Of a stretch of DNA of 6,429 nt, positions 1 through 6,241 are shown in pieces. Numbering within the stretch: position 1 is the stretch's first letter; each line of letters begins with the position of its first letter. The notes under the pieces were generated by a model. It did not search any database, had not been told where the DNA came from, and saw only the letters and a list, made by a program, of their open reading frames with translations. Source of the stretch: RYN-433 sp036558265 (lineage in GTDB: Bacteria > Planctomycetota > Phycisphaerae > Tepidisphaerales > Tepidisphaeraceae); contig DATBFY010000727.1 in assembly GCA_036558265.1 (NCBI GenBank), positions 1 through 6,429 of the forward strand, read 5' to 3'. The position numbers and the translations under genes are program-made.

Positions 1-1827
1 GTCCACCCCGGCGTCGCGCAGCAAATCCAGGGGCCACTTCGAGCAACCGCCCTTCAGAAAGTTGAGATACGCATCGAGCTCCCCGTCCGTGCCGTTCAGC
101 ACGCGCTGCGACAGCGCGATCGCGGCCGACAGCCCCGTCGCATATTTGTAGACGTAAAACGCCCGGTAAAAGTGCGGGATGCGCAGCGACTCCAGTTCCA
201 GTTCCTTGTCGATCGTGAATTCCGGACCGAAGTAGAGCTCGAGCAGCTTGCGATACTGACCGCGCAGCGTCTCCACCGTCAGCGGCTCGCCCCCCTCCAC
301 CAGTTCGTGGATGACCCGCTCGAACTCGGCGAACATCGTCTGTCGGATGATCGTCCCGCGGATCCCGTCGAGCTGCCGGTTGATCAGGTAGGCGCGCTCC
401 TGCTTGCTCCTGGCACGCTTCATCAGGTGCTCCGAAAGCAACTGCTCGTTGAACGTGCTCGCCACCTCGGCCACGAAGATCGTGTAGCCGTAGTACTGGA
501 ACGGCTGGTTGCGCGCACTGTACCACGAGTGCATCGAGTGCCCCGCCTCGTGCGCCAGCGTGAACACGTGGTCGAGCACCGCCGGCTGATAGTTCATCAT
601 GATGTACGGCAGGCCGTCGAACGTGCCGTACGAGAACGCGCCCGACTGCTTCCCCTGGTTCGGGTAGCGGTCGCTCCACCGCTGGCTCGTCAGCCCCGCC
701 TCCAGCGTCCGGCAGTACTCATCCCCCAGCGGCGCCAGCGAATCGATGACCACCTTCACCGCCTGATCCCACGTGTGCCGCTTCTCCAGGTTGGCGAGGA
801 TCGGCACGTACGTGTCGTACATGTGGATCCCGTCCTTGAGCTTCATCTTGCGGCGGCGCAGGTCGTAGTAGCGGTGGACGGCGGGAAGATTCGCGTGCAC
901 CGACGCGATCAGGTTGTCGTAGACGCTCAGCGGGACATTGTCGGCAAACAGCGCCGCCTCCCGCGCCGTCTTGAAGCTCCGCGCGCGGGCATAATAAACG
1001 TCCCGCTGCACCGACCCGTTCAGCGCTGCAGCGATCGAATTCTTGTGACCTTCATACTGCGTGTAATACGTGTGGAACGCGTTCTTCCGCACCTTGCGAT
1101 CCGGCGAATGCAGGAACGCCGAAAACGACGAGTGCCCCAGCTCGACCAGCCGGCCCCTCTCGTCCTTGATCATCGGCCACTTCAGATCCGCGTCGTTGAG
1201 CTGCCGGAAGATCTGGTTGCTCGCCTCCGACATCTGCCCCTGCATCGCCAGGAGGTGCTCCTCCCGGTCGGAAAGGGTGTGCGGCCGGTAGCGGAGGGTG
1301 CGTTCCAGTGCCAACCGCCACTCGCCAAGCTCCGGCGCGTCCAGAAACCGCTCGATGGTCTCCGACGGGATCGCCATCAGCTCCGGCCGAATAAAGCTGG
1401 CAGCCTCGGCCGCGTGTGTGGCGGCATGCTGGTAGCGGCCCTTCGTGCGCTGGTAGTCGGAATTCGCCTGGTCCTCGGCGGTTTTGAGAAACGCGTAAAC
1501 ACCCAGGCGCTCGCCGGTGCGGTCCATGTCGGCGTCAAACCGCATGCAGTCGGCCAGAACCTCCGGCGATTCACCGAGCCGGCCCTTGAAGCTGGCATAT
1601 TGCGGGATGCGGGCGGCCCAGGTCTTGAATGCCTCCTCCCAGTCGATGTCGGACGGGAAGAGCGACGAAAGATCCCAGGTATCCTGGATCTTGACCTTCG
1701 CGCGCGGCGGCAGGGACTGGCCCTTGCCGTTCGGCGACGGCTTGGCACTGGCGCGCGGGCGGCGCAGCTTCGTCCGCTTCACCGAAACCCCGCGACGCTT
1801 CTTCGATAAGGTGGAAGTCTTAGCCAT
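1..1827 (-). CDS. pepF: Oligoendopeptidase F (M3B family zinc metallopeptidase), C-terminus cut by window edge
   Basis: This is a cytosolic zinc peptidase of the PepF type, a family that cleaves short oligopeptides. The frame is open for 609 codons from ATG at 1827 to base 1 with no stop, so the last few dozen residues of a normal PepF are missing. The zinc site is visible as HEAGH at residues 426-430, with the third ligand E454 in a VAEVAST context 24 residues after the second histidine. The conserved substrate-binding block IPHFYRAFYVYKYATG occupies 550-565. The catalytic core begins near residue 48 (QDTWDLSSLF). Residues 1-46 form an extension with 16 Lys/Arg and no acidic residue, unusual for the family. 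The ATG has no clear Shine-Dalgarno; a GTG at codon 16 is a less likely alternative start. The gene lies 60 nt downstream of the second repeat-protein gene and may be cotranscribed with it. Family assignment is secure; the physiological substrate is not visible. Confidence 0.95.
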   Translation of the reverse strand, partial: MAKTSTLSKKRRGVSVKRTKLRRPRASAKPSPNGKGQSLPPRAKVKIQDTWDLSSLFPSDIDWEEAFKTWAARIPQYASFKGRLGESPEVLADCMRFDADMDRTGERLGVYAFLKTAEDQANSDYQRTKGRYQHAATHAAEAASFIRPELMAIPSETIERFLDAPELGEWRLALERTLRYRPHTLSDREEHLLAMQGQMSEASNQIFRQLNDADLKWPMIKDERGRLVELGHSSFSAFLHSPDRKVRKNAFHTYYTQYEGHKNSIAAALNGSVQRDVYYARARSFKTAREAALFADNVPLSVYDNLIASVHANLPAVHRYYDLRRRKMKLKDGIHMYDTYVPILANLEKRHTWDQAVKVVIDSLAPLGDEYCRTLEAGLTSQRWSDRYPNQGKQSGAFSYGTFDGLPYIMMNYQPAVLDHVFTLAHEAGHSMHSWYSARNQPFQYYGYTIFVAEVASTFNEQLLSEHLMKRARSKQERAYLINRQLDGIRGTIIRQTMFAEFERVIHELVEGGEPLTVETLRGQYRKLLELYFGPEFTIDKELELESLRIPHFYRAFYVYKYATGLSAAIALSQRVLNGTDGELDAYLNFLKGGCSKWPLDLLRDAGVD

Positions 1828-1871
1828 AGGTGGAAAGTGTTAATCGGGAATCCGCGGCACGGCAACGCCTT

Positions 1872-1887
1872 GCGCGCGCGCGCGCGC
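1872..1887. repeat. (GC)8 alternating dinucleotide tract
   Basis: Sixteen bases of perfect alternating G and C directly follow the stop codon (1888-1890) of the upstream repeat-protein gene. They lie within the 60 nt spacer before pepF. Alternating GC of this length is a classical Z-DNA-prone sequence and a slippage-prone microsatellite. No terminator-like hairpin with a T-tract is seen in the rest of the spacer. Confidence 0.8.
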
Positions 1888-3123
1888 CTACTCGAGCACA
1901 TCGTCAAGCCCGACCAATCGCTTCCTGGAAGCGAACATGACCGAAACGGCCACGCCTTGCGGTGGGGCCGCACTTACAGCCGCCGCGCTCGCCGAAGACA
2001 CGCGGTTGGCCCGCGAGGGGATCAGCAGCACAAACCGTTGCGTGCCGTTGCGCGTGCTCGCGCCCTCCGCGATGATCAATCCCGCATCATTGATCGCGAT
2101 CGGCCGCGTCACCCGATCCTTGCCGGGATCGGGAATCAGCCCGTTGAGGTCCTGCGGGGCCCCGTACTTGCCGTTGGAGCCGCGCTGCGTGATCGTCGCG
2201 GTCAGATCGAGGATCGGACCCGAGGCCGGCGTCGAAAACGACGTCCCGAGGATCTGACCCGCGTTGTTGATGGCAACCGCTTCCGAGGTGTCGTCCCCCG
2301 GCAATGCCCCCAGAAACGTGCGATAGTACCGGCCCCGCCGGCTGGTCTGATACAGGGTGGCAGACAACTGCTGTCCCGCGCCCGCCTGCTGGGTCGCGCC
2401 GACGATCTGCCCGACATCGTTGAGCGCGCTGAGCTGCTGAATCGGCGCAGCGACCCCTCCAGCCAACTCCTGCGCCGTGCGCAAAGATGCAACACCGCGA
2501 TGCAGCGTCACAAAGTTATCCACGGGAAAGTGCGCATCGGTCGTCACGAACTGACCCGCGTTGTTGAGGTCGATCGGGTCATCGATCGTGCGCGTCCCGC
2601 CGGGCAGAAGGCCATTGGCATTGACCGACGTCAGCGCCCCCCGGCGGCCCACGGTGATCAACCGCACATCGCCGGTGAGATCGGGCGTCGCGTCCTCCCC
2701 GCCGTTCGTCAGGATCTGGCCCGGGTTATTAATGACCACCGCCGCGTTTGGCTGGTCGTCAGCAGACGTCGTGTTGTCGTAAAGGTATCGGGACTGGTAC
2801 TGGCCCGTCCGATCGGGGCCGATGAGGACTTCTTGCGAGCGCGATTCGTCGTTGGGCCCGCGGAAGCTCTCCGACCCGATGACGATCCCGTCGTCGTTGA
2901 ACCGTCGCGCCACGAGCGTCGCGGCCGAATCCACCTTAGGGAGGGACGTAGCGGTCAACCGTCCCCCGCGCCGAACCTGCTCGATCGCGTCCGCGGCCAG
3001 GATCTGGTCGGCGTTATTCAAATCCTTCGGCTCAAAGTCCAGTTCGATCAGCGTGTAGGTGACGGTGGCCGCAAGCAGCCGGCGGGGTTCCAGCGACTCA
3101 AGTCCGGTCTCGCGTGAGTGCAT
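1888..3123 (-). CDS. LEPR-type N-terminus, seven-repeat (HAF-like) putative surface/exported protein, paralog A
   Basis: The 411-residue product has no known function. Residues 8-19 (LESLEPRRLLAA) match the planctomycete LEPR-x-LL N-terminal motif, often seen at the start of surface or secreted proteins; no conventional signal peptide is evident. The rest holds seven repeats marked by [LIF]-N-[ND]-x-[GD]-x-[IF], starting near 35, 75, 131, 186, 234, 285 and 344, 40-59 residues apart. Between them recur an RG-x-Y strand and an L-x-x-LPG/IPDPG turn, as in HAF-type extracellular repeats. This spacing suits beta-propeller blades, with the N-terminal VTYTLIELD strand possibly completing the last blade (inference). 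The C-terminus has no sorting motif I recognise. ATG 3123 was chosen because it places the motif at the N-terminus as in paralog B; an in-frame TTG at 3150 is possible, and neither has a strong ribosome site. It lacks cysteine. It is a tandem paralog of the gene 60 nt upstream, with a distinctly more G-ending codon choice. Confidence 0.8.
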   Translation of the reverse strand: MHSRETGLESLEPRRLLAATVTYTLIELDFEPKDLNNADQILAADAIEQVRRGGRLTATSLPKVDSAATLVARRFNDDGIVIGSESFRGPNDESRSQEVLIGPDRTGQYQSRYLYDNTTSADDQPNAAVVINNPGQILTNGGEDATPDLTGDVRLITVGRRGALTSVNANGLLPGGTRTIDDPIDLNNAGQFVTTDAHFPVDNFVTLHRGVASLRTAQELAGGVAAPIQQLSALNDVGQIVGATQQAGAGQQLSATLYQTSRRGRYYRTFLGALPGDDTSEAVAINNAGQILGTSFSTPASGPILDLTATITQRGSNGKYGAPQDLNGLIPDPGKDRVTRPIAINDAGLIIAEGASTRNGTQRFVLLIPSRANRVSSASAAAVSAAPPQGVAVSVMFASRKRLVGLDDVLE

Positions 3124-3183
3124 CACGATCAGTCTATTGCCGTCGCGCAATCTTTCGCAAGATGGATGGCCGGATCGGGCGGT

Positions 3184-4443
3184 TTACCAGAGATCGTCAT
3201 CCGAACGGACTTGATCATCTTTTGCGAACGAGGTGGCGCGAGTGGCAGCCAGGGGCATGGTGGGGAGGCCGGGCAGCGGCGAGGTCATCGCTGCGGCGGC
3301 GATTGGCGAGGTCGGCAGGCGGTTGGCGCGGGACGGGATCAGGAGGAGGAAGCGCTGGCTCCCGTTACTCGTGCTGACGCCTTCGGCGAGGATCAGGCCG
3401 CCGTCGTTGATCGCGATCGGGCGGGTAACGCGGTCCTTGCCGGGGTCGGGGATCAGGGCGTTGAGGTCCTGGGTCGCGCCGTAGCGCCCGTTACGACGCC
3501 TCTGCGTGATCGTGGCGGTCATGTCGAGGATCGGGCCCGAGCCTGGGGTGGAGTAGGAGTAGCCGAGGATCTGCCCCACGTTGTTGATCTGGGTTGCCGC
3601 GGCGGCGTCGTCGCCGGGAAGGGCGGCGAGAAACGTGCGGTAGTAGCGGCCGCGGGCGCTGAGTTGGTAAAGCGTGGCGGCCGGGCTGTCCGTAAGGGTG
3701 GCCGCGGTGTCGCCGACGATCTGTCCGGAGTCGTTGAGGGAGGCCAGTTGCTGGGATTGGCTGCCGGTGTCGCCGGAGAGGGTGCTGGCGGGGGTGAGGT
3801 AGAGGTGGCCGCGGCGGAGGACCGCAAAGTTGTCGATCTGGACGGCCGGGTCGGTCTCGGGGTTGCTGGTGACGAGTTGGCCAAGGTTGTTGAGGTCGGC
3901 CACCCGGTTGACCGCGAGGGTCTCGCCGGGGAGGCGGAGGGAGTTTATGGGGGTGATAGAGAGTCGGCCGCGCGCCCCGACCTGCCCCAAGACCGCTTCG
4001 TGGATAGGTTCGTCAAAGAACGTGTCGCCGTCGCCGCTGGTGATGATCTGTCCGCGGTTGTTGATGACGCAAAAGAGGTTGGCTTGGCTGTCGTCTGGGG
4101 TCGTGCCGTCGAAGAGGTAGCGGGATTGATACTGGCCGGTAGCGTCGGGGCCGAGGATGACGGCTTGGCCGACCGAGTCGTCGGTCGGAAGGATCCGGCC
4201 TTCGGAGCCGATGATAATGCCATCGTCGTTCAGTTTCACCCCGCCCGGGTTGTTCGCGGGATCAAGGGTGGGGAGGGGCATCGTCGTGAGGCGGCCGCCG
4301 CGGCGAATCTGGTGGAGGTCGCGGCCGACGATCTGGTCGGTGTTGTTGAGGTCCTGCGGTTGGAAGTCGAGTTCGACCAGGGTATAGGTGACCGGGGAGG
4401 CGAACAGGGTGCGGCGTTCGAGAGGTTCAAGCCGGTGGGACAT
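3184..4443 (-). CDS. LERR-type N-terminus, seven-repeat (HAF-like) putative surface/exported protein, paralog B
   Basis: The 419-residue product is related to the gene immediately downstream. It begins MSHRLEPLERRTLFAS, the planctomycete LEP(L)-ERR-x-L motif. Seven repeat signatures start near residues 32, 71, 127, 184, 236, 286 and 345 (for example LNDSGQIVG, INNVGQILG), each followed by ATLYQ-like and RGRYYRTFL-like strands. Over residues 265-375 the two paralogs share roughly 80% identity by eye (about 90 of 112), including an unbroken 18-residue match around IPDPGKDRVTRPIAIND; the first two thirds are more divergent. The tail (376-419) is Ala/Pro-rich then acidic (SDDDLW) with no recognised anchor. 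ATG 4443 is chosen over an in-frame TTG at 4452 because a perfect GAGGAGG lies 9 nt upstream of it. It is probably the first gene of a transcript that includes paralog A. Function unknown; propeller-like binding or scaffold role is inference. Confidence 0.82.
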   Translation of the reverse strand: MSHRLEPLERRTLFASPVTYTLVELDFQPQDLNNTDQIVGRDLHQIRRGGRLTTMPLPTLDPANNPGGVKLNDDGIIIGSEGRILPTDDSVGQAVILGPDATGQYQSRYLFDGTTPDDSQANLFCVINNRGQIITSGDGDTFFDEPIHEAVLGQVGARGRLSITPINSLRLPGETLAVNRVADLNNLGQLVTSNPETDPAVQIDNFAVLRRGHLYLTPASTLSGDTGSQSQQLASLNDSGQIVGDTAATLTDSPAATLYQLSARGRYYRTFLAALPGDDAAAATQINNVGQILGYSYSTPGSGPILDMTATITQRRRNGRYGATQDLNALIPDPGKDRVTRPIAINDGGLILAEGVSTSNGSQRFLLLIPSRANRLPTSPIAAAAMTSPLPGLPTMPLAATRATSFAKDDQVRSDDDLW

Positions 4444-4452
4444 CGCGTTCAA

Positions 4453-4459
4453 CCTCCTC
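4453..4459 (-). promoter_or_regulatory. Shine-Dalgarno GAGGAGG for paralog B
   Basis: On the minus strand GAGGAGG is followed by 9 nt and then ATG at 4443. It is the clearest ribosome-binding site seen in the window. It decides the start: the TTG at 4452 directly abuts the motif and cannot be served by it. Confidence 0.75.
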
Positions 4460-4474
4460 GGATCGAGTCACAGA

Positions 4475-4503
4475 ACCATAATCGACGCGCGAGGGTTTCT
4501 CAA
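4475..4503 (-). promoter_or_regulatory. Candidate sigma-70 promoter for paralog B
   Basis: On the minus strand TTGAGA (4498-4503) is separated by exactly 17 nt from TATGGT (4475-4480). These match the -35 consensus at 5 of 6 positions and the -10 consensus at 4 of 6. An AT-rich patch (AATATTTT) lies just upstream of the -35. Transcription would start near 4468, giving a leader of about 25 nt that contains the GAGGAGG site. In GC-rich DNA this AT content is locally distinctive, but the match is unproven. Confidence 0.4.
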
Positions 4504-4681
4504 AATATTGCCACGATTGGCGCGTGTGCGGCAGGTAACCCAGTGGGATCGTCCAAGGGGTGCCAAGGTCACGGAGCCGGGCGAGATGAGACATCGAATC
4601 GAATACATTCCTCTCCGGTGATCTTCGCACGACTGGCGCACCGTAAGAGCATTGCATGGCGATTCGCGGTGCTGTAAGAGC

Positions 4682-6154
4682 TCAATCCTCAGGCTTCTCC
4701 CCCGCCGGCGCCATCTTCACGATCCGCGGGTCGAATTGCGCGATCACCTCCACCAGGTCCGACTGCGCGGCCATCACCTCATGAATGTCCTTGTACGAAC
4801 CGGGCACCTCGTCCAGCCCCGCCGACAGCAGCGTGACGTTTGCCCGCTCCAGGATCGGCTTGACGTGCGCCCAGCGGAACTTTTCCTTGGCGGCCGTGCG
4901 CGACATCTGCCGACCCGCGCCGTGACTCGCCGAATCGAGCGAGGGCGCCGATCCGCGGCCGCGGACCACGAAGCCCGGCGTCGCCATCGAGCCCGGGATC
5001 ACCCCCAGCACCCCCTCGCCCGCGGGCGTCGCGCCCTTACGGTGCACGATCACCTCCTGACCGTTGTGGGTTTCCTTCCACGCGAAATTGTGGTGATTCT
5101 CAACCCCGGCGATGACCTTCGCGTTGAGCGCCCGCGCGATCTTCTGATGGATCACCTCATGGTTCGCGTGCGCGTACTGGCCCATCAGGTTCATGGCCGC
5201 CCAATACTCGCGGCCGGGGTCAGAATCCAAATCAAGCCAGGCGAGCCGGCGGAGCTCCGGCGGCAACTCAGGATGAAGGTCCATCGCGAGCTTGGAATAT
5301 CGGTCGGCGACGGTCGCCCCGCTGCCGCGCGACCCGGAGTGCGAGAGGAGGGCGAGATAGCGCCCGGGCGCGAGGTCAAAAAGGCGAGGGGATGAGGAGG
5401 TAAGGGGATGAGGAGAGGCGGCCTCTTCGCCCCTCATCCCCTCATCTCCCCTGCCCCTCATCTCTTGCGCCACCGTCAGAATCCCGAATTCCACGAAGTG
5501 ATTCCCGCTGCCGCTCGTGCCGATCTGCGCGCGGGCTTTGTCGAAGACATGTCGAGTGACCGGCGTGACCGACCAATCCTCATGCAGCACCGGGTGATCC
5601 GGGATCTTCTTCTGTTCGCCTCCCGTGCCGAAGACGGTCTCGCGCTGTAGCGTTCTCGCGAGCTGATCGTGGACCTTGTCCAGATCCTCCGCGGGGATGT
5701 CGAGGACGGTGAGCTTCATGCGACAGGCGATGTCCACGCCCACCGCGTAGGGGATGACGGCGTTGTGCGTCGCCAGCACCCCGCCGATCGGCAGGCCGTA
5801 GCCCTGGTGAGCATCGGGCATGAGCGCCCCGGCAACCGCCACGGGAAGCCGCGCCGCATTGACCATCTGATCGACCGCCCCCTTCTCCAGGTCCTTGCCC
5901 CAGATCTGATACGGCGCGGGCTGGTCGCGCTCGACATACGTGTTCCGCCGCGCGTTCTGCTCGAGCACGGCCTGCGCCAACAGCGCCAGGTGCGGATGGT
6001 TCGTGTACGCGTTGGGCTCGTTCACCAGCGCCTTGAGGTCGCTTTCGAGCACCTTGTGCCCCAGTGCGCGCTTGGCCTCGGGGATGAGCTTGAGCGCCAC
6101 GCCGATCGCGGGACCGGGCTGGTAGCCGAGCTTGAGGAGGTCTCTGGGCTTCAT
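4682..6154 (-). CDS. rtcB: RtcB-family RNA ligase (3'-phosphate/5'-hydroxyl splicing ligase) with in-frame low-complexity insert
   Basis: RtcB joins RNA 3'-phosphate or 2',3'-cyclic phosphate ends to 5'-OH ends using GTP and manganese, in RNA repair or tRNA splicing. Numbered from ATG 6154 (490 residues), the signature blocks are MPDAHQGYGLPIGG (112-125), VGVDIACRM with metal ligands D141 and C144, GTSGSGNHFVEFG with H219, HSGSRGSG with H272, ENHHNFAW with H354/H355, HRKGATPAGEG, IPGSMATPGF and SASHGAGRQMSR, whose H411 should be the guanylylated histidine. It ends with the family-typical KMAPAGEKPED. The VGVDIACRM form differs from the VGVDIGCGM version of E. coli-type enzymes and marks a distinct subgroup. 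About 27 residues (232-258) between VAQE and FDLAPGRYLALLSHSG look inserted. ATG 6154 gives the family-like start MKPRDLLKLGY; ATG 6166 and TTG 6199 are in-frame alternatives. Its start lies 87 nt from the Uma2 stop. Confidence 0.95.
   Translation of the reverse strand: MKPRDLLKLGYQPGPAIGVALKLIPEAKRALGHKVLESDLKALVNEPNAYTNHPHLALLAQAVLEQNARRNTYVERDQPAPYQIWGKDLEKGAVDQMVNAARLPVAVAGALMPDAHQGYGLPIGGVLATHNAVIPYAVGVDIACRMKLTVLDIPAEDLDKVHDQLARTLQRETVFGTGGEQKKIPDHPVLHEDWSVTPVTRHVFDKARAQIGTSGSGNHFVEFGILTVAQEMRGRGDEGMRGEEAASPHPLTSSSPRLFDLAPGRYLALLSHSGSRGSGATVADRYSKLAMDLHPELPPELRRLAWLDLDSDPGREYWAAMNLMGQYAHANHEVIHQKIARALNAKVIAGVENHHNFAWKETHNGQEVIVHRKGATPAGEGVLGVIPGSMATPGFVVRGRGSAPSLDSASHGAGRQMSRTAAKEKFRWAHVKPILERANVTLLSAGLDEVPGSYKDIHEVMAAQSDLVEVIAQFDPRIVKMAPAGEKPED
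5381..5464. repeat. Palindromic purine/pyrimidine repeat element inserted in frame within rtcB
   Basis: On the plus strand AGGGGATGAGG occurs at 5387-5397 and 5403-5413, a 16 nt period with 13 of 16 positions matching. Its reverse complement CCTCATCCCCT lies at 5432-5442, and CCCCTCATCTC recurs at 5438-5448 and 5454-5464, again 16 nt apart. The centre is a palindrome, AGAGGC-G-GCCTCT (5414-5426). The whole can fold as a hairpin, 5403-5419 against 5421-5442 with a 5 nt bulge. One strand switches from purine-rich to pyrimidine-rich at the centre. It encodes a Gly/Arg/Glu then Ser/Pro-rich segment that interrupts an otherwise conserved region of RtcB, so it looks like a small inserted element. 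Whether it is repeated elsewhere in the genome cannot be seen here. Confidence 0.7.
5430..5457 (-). other. Four-run G-quadruplex motif in the rtcB coding strand
   Basis: On the minus (mRNA-like) strand there are four GGGG runs, at 5454-5457, 5448-5451, 5438-5441 and 5430-5433. The loops are CA, AGATGA and ATGA. This satisfies the canonical G4 pattern with up to four tetrads in either the coding DNA strand or the mRNA. It lies inside the inserted element, and the complementary arm downstream could compete by forming a hairpin. The motif is seen directly; folding is inference. Confidence 0.6.
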
Positions 6155-6241
6155 GATCGCGTCCATTGAACCGCGGGGGGAACCGGACGCGAAGGGCAAA
6201 ACGCGAGACGCTGGATGATTCTGACAATCAGGCTACGCAGC
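6155..6241. other. Short intergenic spacer between the Uma2-family gene and rtcB
   Basis: This 87 nt spacer contains a short inverted repeat, TGATT (6216-6220) and AATCA (6226-6230) with a 5 nt loop, not followed by a T-run in the direction of transcription. No convincing promoter is visible. The two genes could be cotranscribed. Confidence 0.4.

Larger units (their letters stand above)
4444..4681. other. Intergenic region between rtcB and paralog B
   Basis: This 238 nt stretch is non-coding as far as I can tell. It contains the candidate promoter and Shine-Dalgarno for paralog B at its low-coordinate end. Near the rtcB stop is a 6 bp inverted repeat, GCACCG (4638-4643) with CGGTGC (4667-4672), loop 23 nt, and an 8 bp direct repeat GTAAGAGC (4643-4650 and 4674-4681). 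The inverted repeat is not followed by a T-tract, so an intrinsic terminator for rtcB is not supported. A 76-codon minus-strand open frame here has no ribosome site and overlaps the start of paralog B. Confidence 0.5.

Noticed and set aside
172..1809. 545-codon plus-strand open frame opposite pepF
   Set aside because: It is antisense to a clear M3B peptidase with intact motifs. The translation is Arg/Val/Leu-rich with no recognisable domain, typical of a GC-codon shadow.
4530..4570. Possible sigma-54 promoter (TTGGCAC...TTGG on the minus strand)
   Set aside because: The spacing between the GG and the required GC element is wrong and the -12 GC is absent.
4427..4657. 76-codon minus-strand frame in the rtcB/paralog B spacer, as a leader peptide
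   Set aside because: It has no ribosome site and no recognisable sequence. It spans the candidate promoter and runs into the paralog B start.
4638..4672. GCACCG/CGGTGC inverted repeat as an rtcB terminator
   Set aside because: The stem is only 6 bp with a 23 nt loop and no following T-tract.
3118..4677. 519-codon plus-strand open frame opposite paralog B, and a 426-codon frame (1837-3117) opposite paralog A
   Set aside because: Both mirror the internal repeats of the minus-strand genes, so their apparent repeats are inherited. The minus strand has the LEPR motif, an SD site and conservation between paralogs despite synonymous changes, which identifies the coding strand.
4952..4965. 14 bp perfect palindrome TCCGCGGCCGCGGA in rtcB
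   Set aside because: It encodes the ordinary VVRGRGSA stretch of RtcB. Arg-Gly codons in GC-rich DNA make this palindrome by chance.
6216..6230. TGATT-N5-AATCA hairpin after the Uma2 stop as a terminator
   Set aside because: The stem is 5 bp, A/T-rich and weak, with no T-run after it.
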